From positions 1 to 30,275 of the forward strand of contig JAQUEZ010000067.1 of assembly GCA_028684915.1 (NCBI GenBank): a stretch of DNA of 30,275 bases, given 5' to 3'. Below are positions 26,269 to 30,275 of the stretch, in pieces. Numbering within the stretch: the stretch's first letter is position 1; each line of letters begins with the position of its first letter. The DNA comes from Desulfobulbus sp. GTDB lineage: Bacteria; Desulfobacterota; Desulfobulbia; Desulfobulbales; Desulfobulbaceae. The translations under genes were made by a program, and so were the position numbers. The notes beneath the pieces were generated by a model that worked only from the letters and a program-made list of their open reading frames with translations, was not told the origin of the DNA and did not search any database.

Positions 26269-28572
26269 TTGAAAAAAATTAGATATTTATTTCAAAACGA
26301 TTTTATTCAAAAAATTATTTTTTGCGTTGGATGCACAATACTAGCCTCATCTTTTTTTTACTACGTATCGGAACGATATATACTTTCACAGACAGAAAAT
26401 AACATAGAGACTTTACTGTTATCCCATAAAGGTATTCATCATTATGTCCAAGAGGTTATGCTGCCATCTTTATATGAATACAAAAAAGAGAATAAATTAC
26501 CTAGAGAATTCTACGCACCTGAATTATTTTCATCATCATATATCGTCAGAAATCAGCATGAATTTTACAACAAAGAATTGTCAAATGCTAATTACCCTCA
26601 AATATATTACAAATTAGCATCTAACAACCCAAGAAATCCTATAAACAAAGCTGATACATACGAATCAGAATTGATTCATTTATTCAACAATGACAGGTCA
26701 CTACAAAAAACAAGCAAAATAATCAACGAAAATGGACAAGATTATTTATTTGTTGCCATTCCATTCTTGGAAAACACTAAAAATTGCATGGCATGTCATG
26801 GCTCAGCTAATAATGCACCAAAGCAATTGCTAGATAAATATAAAAATCAAGGAGGATTCAATGAAAAAATTGGAGAAATCAGAGCTATAACATCCATCAA
26901 AGCCCCTCTCAAACGAGAGCATACCCAATTATATATAATATCATTTTCACTCGCAGTCGGGACAGCATCATTCGCCTTTTTAATGGTTTTCAACTCACTC
27001 TTAAAAAGACAAATTAAAAGCCAAACAATATCATTACATACTGAAATAAATGAAAAAGGATTAATTGCATCAAAGCTAAAAGCCAATGAAACATATCTTC
27101 AATCAATGCAAAATTCGATGCAAGCCGGTCTTGTTTTAATAGATAGACATACAAATAAAATTCAAGATATCAATACATTTGCGCTGTCTCTAATTGGCTT
27201 ACAACGGAATGATGTCATAGGAAAAGTTTCATTACCCATAACTCACTCAGCAAATGATCCAAATATAGTTTTAGAAAAATCAGAAAGAATACTAGTCGAC
27301 AAGGATGGCAAAGAAATACCCATACTAAACACTACGACCCAAGTAACAATTAACGAAAAAGAATATATACTTGAATCTTTTATCAATATTTCTAAAAGAA
27401 AAGAAATTGAAACAGCTAAAACTCAACTTGAAAAACGTTTGCAACACGCCCAGAAGATGGAAGCCATTGGTACACTGGCAGGTGGAATCGCTCACGACTT
27501 TAATAATATTCTTGGCGCAATTATCGGTTACGCCGAACTGGCTAAAGAATCCAGCCCAAAAGACTCAATAGTGGCCAAGGATATAGAACGAGTCATCCAA
27601 GCCGGAGAAAGAGCTTCAAGTTTAGTCAAACAAATATTGGCTTTTAGCCGCCAAACAGAGCAGGAAAAATGCTCCATCGTTCCAACGTACATTGTAAAGG
27701 AAGCAATCAATTTCCTTCGTCCTGTCTTACCTTCAACTATCAGCATCAAGCACCAAATTGACACTACCGACTCGATAATTGCCGATCCAGGCCAATTTCA
27801 TCAAATAGTTGTCAATCTCTGCACTAACGCTTTTCACGCTATGGAACAAAATGGCGGGACGTTATCAATTTCACTTCACAATAAGGAACTCTTTCAAGAA
27901 GACGTGCAACTCCATGCTGAGGTTCAACCTGGAAAATTCGTAATGCTTTCAGTCAAGGATTCAGGAATCGGCATGCTTCCTGAGGTGAAAACTCGAATCT
28001 TTGAGCCTTATTTTACCACCAAAGGAGTTGGAAAAGGAACGGGAATGGGTTTGGCTATTATCCATAACATCGTTACCGACCTAGGCGGATTCATCACTTG
28101 TGATTCCAGTCCTGGAGAAGGTACACTTTTCCAGGTATTCTTCCCAGCAATCGACCAAGCCGCTCTCCCTGTAACAGACTCCCATCAAGAAATTCCAAAT
28201 GGCAACGAACGAATTCTTTACGTTGACGATGAAGAAGTTTTAGCAGAAATGGGCAAAAACATGCTTGAACGATTAGGATACCATGTAACTCAATGCACCA
28301 GCAGCACAGAAGCGTTAACAATTTTTCAAAATCAAAAAGACCAGTTCGATGTTATTATTACTGATTACACAATGCCAGGTTTGACAGGAGTAGACCTTGC
28401 CCGACGTATACTCCAAATCAGACCTGATACCCCGATCATTCTTTGCACTGGCTACAGTAGCCTCTTGGCGCCTGAAAAAATTGAAGATTTTGGGATTCAA
28501 GGATTCGTGATGAAACCTATTGCCCTCAAAGACATCGCTATTCTAATTAGAAAACTTCTCGATGCAAAATAA
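26269..28572 (+). CDS. Hybrid sensor histidine kinase with CxxCH (DUF3365/Tll0287-like) sensor
   Basis: The 767-residue protein starts at TTG 26269, set by AAGGAA at 26261-26266. Membrane segments at about 14-32 and 221-242 enclose a periplasmic domain with NCMACHG, a c-type haem motif (C173, C176, H177) typical of the DUF3365/Tll0287-like sensor family. A PAS domain (about 275-375) follows. The kinase core has GGIAHDFNN (phospho-acceptor H409), an N-box around N519 (NLCTNAFHAM), the G1 box KDSGIG near 563-568 and G2 near 588-595 (GKGTGMGL). A receiver domain ends the protein: D653/D654, phospho-acceptor D699 in ITDYTMPG and K749. The sensed signal may be redox or a small ligand through haem. 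No separate response regulator is adjacent. The sensor half of the gene is far more AT-rich than the kinase half. Confidence 0.92.
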   Translation: MKKIRYLFQNDFIQKIIFCVGCTILASSFFYYVSERYILSQTENNIETLLLSHKGIHHYVQEVMLPSLYEYKKENKLPREFYAPELFSSSYIVRNQHEFYNKELSNANYPQIYYKLASNNPRNPINKADTYESELIHLFNNDRSLQKTSKIINENGQDYLFVAIPFLENTKNCMACHGSANNAPKQLLDKYKNQGGFNEKIGEIRAITSIKAPLKREHTQLYIISFSLAVGTASFAFLMVFNSLLKRQIKSQTISLHTEINEKGLIASKLKANETYLQSMQNSMQAGLVLIDRHTNKIQDINTFALSLIGLQRNDVIGKVSLPITHSANDPNIVLEKSERILVDKDGKEIPILNTTTQVTINEKEYILESFINISKRKEIETAKTQLEKRLQHAQKMEAIGTLAGGIAHDFNNILGAIIGYAELAKESSPKDSIVAKDIERVIQAGERASSLVKQILAFSRQTEQEKCSIVPTYIVKEAINFLRPVLPSTISIKHQIDTTDSIIADPGQFHQIVVNLCTNAFHAMEQNGGTLSISLHNKELFQEDVQLHAEVQPGKFVMLSVKDSGIGMLPEVKTRIFEPYFTTKGVGKGTGMGLAIIHNIVTDLGGFITCDSSPGEGTLFQVFFPAIDQAALPVTDSHQEIPNGNERILYVDDEEVLAEMGKNMLERLGYHVTQCTSSTEALTIFQNQKDQFDVIITDYTMPGLTGVDLARRILQIRPDTPIILCTGYSSLLAPEKIEDFGIQGFVMKPIALKDIAILIRKLLDAK

Positions 28573-29045
28573 TGAGCCACGATTTTAAGCTCATGGACAT
28601 ATGTTGCCAAAGTCAATGCGTCCCATTTCCCTAGAAGGCAGTCCAACAATCCAGAAACCGGAACTTACCCTTCCCGACAACCGCCTTGAGATCGTTTGAA
28701 ATTTTAAGACGGATGATGTACCCGGATGGAGATTCGTACATATGCGACGTGGAATGCCTGGCGCGAGACGAACACGTGGAAACAGAAAAGCCCGTTCGTA
28801 ACCTTCTCTTTTGCTATCATTGGATAACAAAAGTGGATACAAATGGGCCCTTAGGTAGAGAATTTGAATTCATCTAATTATTTCGATTACTTAATGGAAG
28901 CGCCGAGAGTTTCACCCCGCCTCCACCCTTTCAGCTCAAAACCTTCCGGGTATACCGGGATACCGTCAAGATAAAACGATGTCCCCGATCGATTGTTCAC
29001 AACCACGGCCCCGCCCCAAAAATGGACGGGAAAATCGCCAGAGAG
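28573..29045. other. Intergenic region, possible gene remnants
   Basis: No gene with a start codon and ribosome site was found. On the minus strand, 29045 to 28887 holds a 52-codon open stretch (GDFPVHFWGG...YLDGIPVYPEGFELKGW) that reads like protein but follows a stop codon directly and has no start. It may be a decayed gene end. The short frames at 28591-28877 on both strands are not recognisable. Confidence 0.4.
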
Positions 29046-29255
29046 CTAGGCGTAAATATTAAGCGACTTCATTTCACTGGTTTCTCCCCCAGTTTTTGCC
29101 TCACTACTTTTCATGGCAGCACTTTCCATTTTTTCCTCAGAAGGCCCTTGTTGCTGAACTTTCTGTGGTTGCGGCATGACCTGTCTGCCTGTTTTGGTGG
29201 ACGATAGTTGATATACCTGACTTGCCATTGAGTTGTTCATTCCACCGACGTTCAT
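29046..29255 (-). CDS. Small hydrophilic protein, paralogue-like to the YjfB-type neighbour
   Basis: The 69-residue protein has GGGAG (about 29264-29268 on the complement) 8 nt before its ATG. The N-terminal MNNSMASQVYQLSSTKTG resembles that of the neighbour (STMASQRAGLSILK), and both end in NI(Y/V)A. The middle is Gln/Lys/Glu-rich and probably disordered. No signal peptide or membrane segment is seen. It lies 67 nt downstream of the other small gene on the same strand, so co-transcription is likely. The function is unknown; a link with motility rests only on the neighbour's resemblance to YjfB. Confidence 0.65.
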   Translation of the reverse strand: MNVGGMNNSMASQVYQLSSTKTGRQVMPQPQKVQQQGPSEEKMESAAMKSSEAKTGGETSEMKSLNIYA

Positions 29256-29322
29256 TTGACACTCCCTACGTTAAATAATTTTGCATTAGGCTGAAAATCC
29301 TGTCCCTGACTGAGCAAATGAA

Positions 29323-29532
29323 TCATGCAACGATGTTGATGGTATTCCCAGATTGAACGGGAGACGATGCAGGATCGATTGATTTCGTCATGTCCTGGGT
29401 CGTCTGAGCATTTTGCAACCCCGCTATCGTCTTGCTAATCAGATCCCCAGCAAGCTCTGGTTGTTGGTTGGCTGATTTCAATATCGACAGGCCAGCCCGT
29501 TGACTTGCCATGGTGCTTGATGAAATTTCCAT
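29323..29532 (-). CDS. Small YjfB-like (putative motility) protein
   Basis: The 69-residue protein begins MEISSSTMASQRAGLSILKSA, then a helix ELAGDLISKTIAGLQNAQ. This pattern fits the YjfB-type putative motility protein family: a short MDI/MEI start, a small-residue segment, a VLK/ILK helix, then a leucine-rich helix. Those proteins are about 60 residues long and mostly uncharacterised. A purine-rich AAGAGAG ribosome site precedes the ATG. It is the first of two small genes on the minus strand. Confidence 0.65.
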   Translation of the reverse strand: MEISSSTMASQRAGLSILKSANQQPELAGDLISKTIAGLQNAQTTQDMTKSIDPASSPVQSGNTINIVA

Positions 29533-30275
29533 ATTTCACTCTCTTGTTAATAAAAATCATTCTTATCAAAATATACGACCCCGAGACCTTTGAATCAAGG
29601 GCTCAACTGCATAATTATTTGGGCAAGAACGAAAACAATGAGCTCCACGATCAGACGGTACTAATTAAAGCTAAATGAGCTGTTGGCGAGTTTTGTCGTC
29701 ATTCTCGCGTAAGCGGGAATCCAAAATTCTTTGATTTTTCGAGGACTGTATTCCCGATGACTACCTCGGGAATGACAAACCCGTCTTTTTGCAAAAGGCT
29801 CAAATTGTTGATTATTCGGCAATCCGCCAGCTATTTTCGTTCTTTCCTTGGTCGTGAAGGAGCGTTCGAACACAAGACTTCCTGCTCCCAAGGTCGCCAC
29901 TCTGGGAAAATTTCATCGATATTATTAAAGTTACGACACGCCTTTTGCGGCTGCAACCGTGAAAAGCGGTTTGACGGAAGAAAAACCACCACCAAATCCG
30001 CCACCGGAGTTTATCTTTGGGGTCTGCCGCGACTGTTACACGAAATACCAAAACCGATCAATCGGTATGGATCTCCCTGGAATTCCCTTTCCAATAATCT
30101 CACTTCAAGGAGTCTCTGGTTTTTATTTGGATTGCATGGGACATTACAGTCAGACCTCCTGATCTCGACAATTTCACCTGGTACCTCCGCTGAGCTTTAA
30201 CCCTCAGAAATTAAATCAAATATCCAGAACGGCCCACAAAGGCGATTTACGACGGCAGCGGATTTCGATATGATA
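29533..30275. other. Gene-free right end with a REP-like repeat
   Basis: Apart from the repeat at 29691-29779, no gene is supported to the end of the window. Plus-strand frames at 29757-30200 and about 29941-30162 lack ribosome sites and recognisable content; the latter has a CRDC motif and a proline run, but only a GTG without an upstream site as start. Confidence 0.4.
29691..29779. repeat. REP-like repeat of the ATTCCCGC...GCGGGAAT class
   Basis: TTTTGTCGTCATTCTCGCG and AAGCGGGAATCCA form the typical hairpin of this widespread proteobacterial repeat. The outer TTTGTC is mirrored by GGGAATGACAAA at the right, giving an element of about 90 bp. Its translation gives the familiar WIPAYARMT phrase, which explains the overlapping open frame. 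Confidence 0.75.

Noticed and set aside
28887..29255. In-frame continuation after the TAG of the small minus-strand gene, suggesting stop-codon readthrough
   Set aside because: The neighbouring paralogue-like protein stops at the equivalent NI(Y/V)A position with TGA, so TAG is most likely the true end.
29661..29900. 79-codon minus-strand open frame
   Set aside because: It contains the WIPAYARMT phrase produced by translating a REP-like repeat and has no ribosome site.

Overview
The window looks like chromosome from a mesophilic Gram-negative bacterium, most plausibly a sulfate-reducer-type deltaproteobacterium (Desulfobulbales-like). That placement is inferred from gene content, codon usage and the style of the intergenic repeats; no rRNA or other marker gene is present to confirm it. 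Most genes are moderately GC-rich. The sensor half of one histidine kinase gene near the right end is strikingly AT-rich.

Left part (1-4080): a flavin-reductase-like/PNPOx-fold protein, a noncoding inverted repeat, an IS3-type transposase remnant, a Na+/Ca2+ exchanger (minus strand) and an AGCS sodium:amino-acid symporter with its own promoter and a very clear terminator.

Centre-left (4123-12350, minus strand): two very large, translationally coupled helicase genes. The first is a SNF2 ATPase with two SWIM zinc motifs. The second, joined by an ATGA overlap, is a 1727-residue protein that places a DEDD exonuclease-like domain, a RecQ helicase and a complete UvrD-type helicase in one chain. 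This pair is the best candidate here for an incompletely described DNA-processing (repair or defence) system.

Centre (12351-15800): a scarred region. A short palindromic repeat element precedes tatD. The last residues of TatD are encoded antisense to a truncated methyltransferase remnant, which abuts a group II intron 3' fragment that still carries domain V. A second copy of the palindromic repeat follows, next to an unrecognised 306-residue protein. Then comes a promoter/hairpin/terminator cassette that is either a small RNA or an attenuator, just ahead of a RelA/SpoT-type alarmone synthetase.

Right-centre (17033-25426): a compact seven-gene aerotolerance (Bat) operon in the order moxR, DUF58, DUF4381-like, batA, a batB-batC fusion, batD, batE. 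Most joints overlap by 1-4 nt or have only a few bases between genes. The expected complex is a MoxR AAA+ ATPase acting on membrane-anchored and periplasmic VWA and TPR proteins.

Right end (25427-30275): a gene-poor stretch with a 132-bp terminal-inverted-repeat element, a hybrid histidine kinase with a c-type-haem-like CxxCH sensor domain, two small tandem YjfB-like proteins on the minus strand, and a REP-like repeat. No CRISPR array, tRNA or rRNA was seen.
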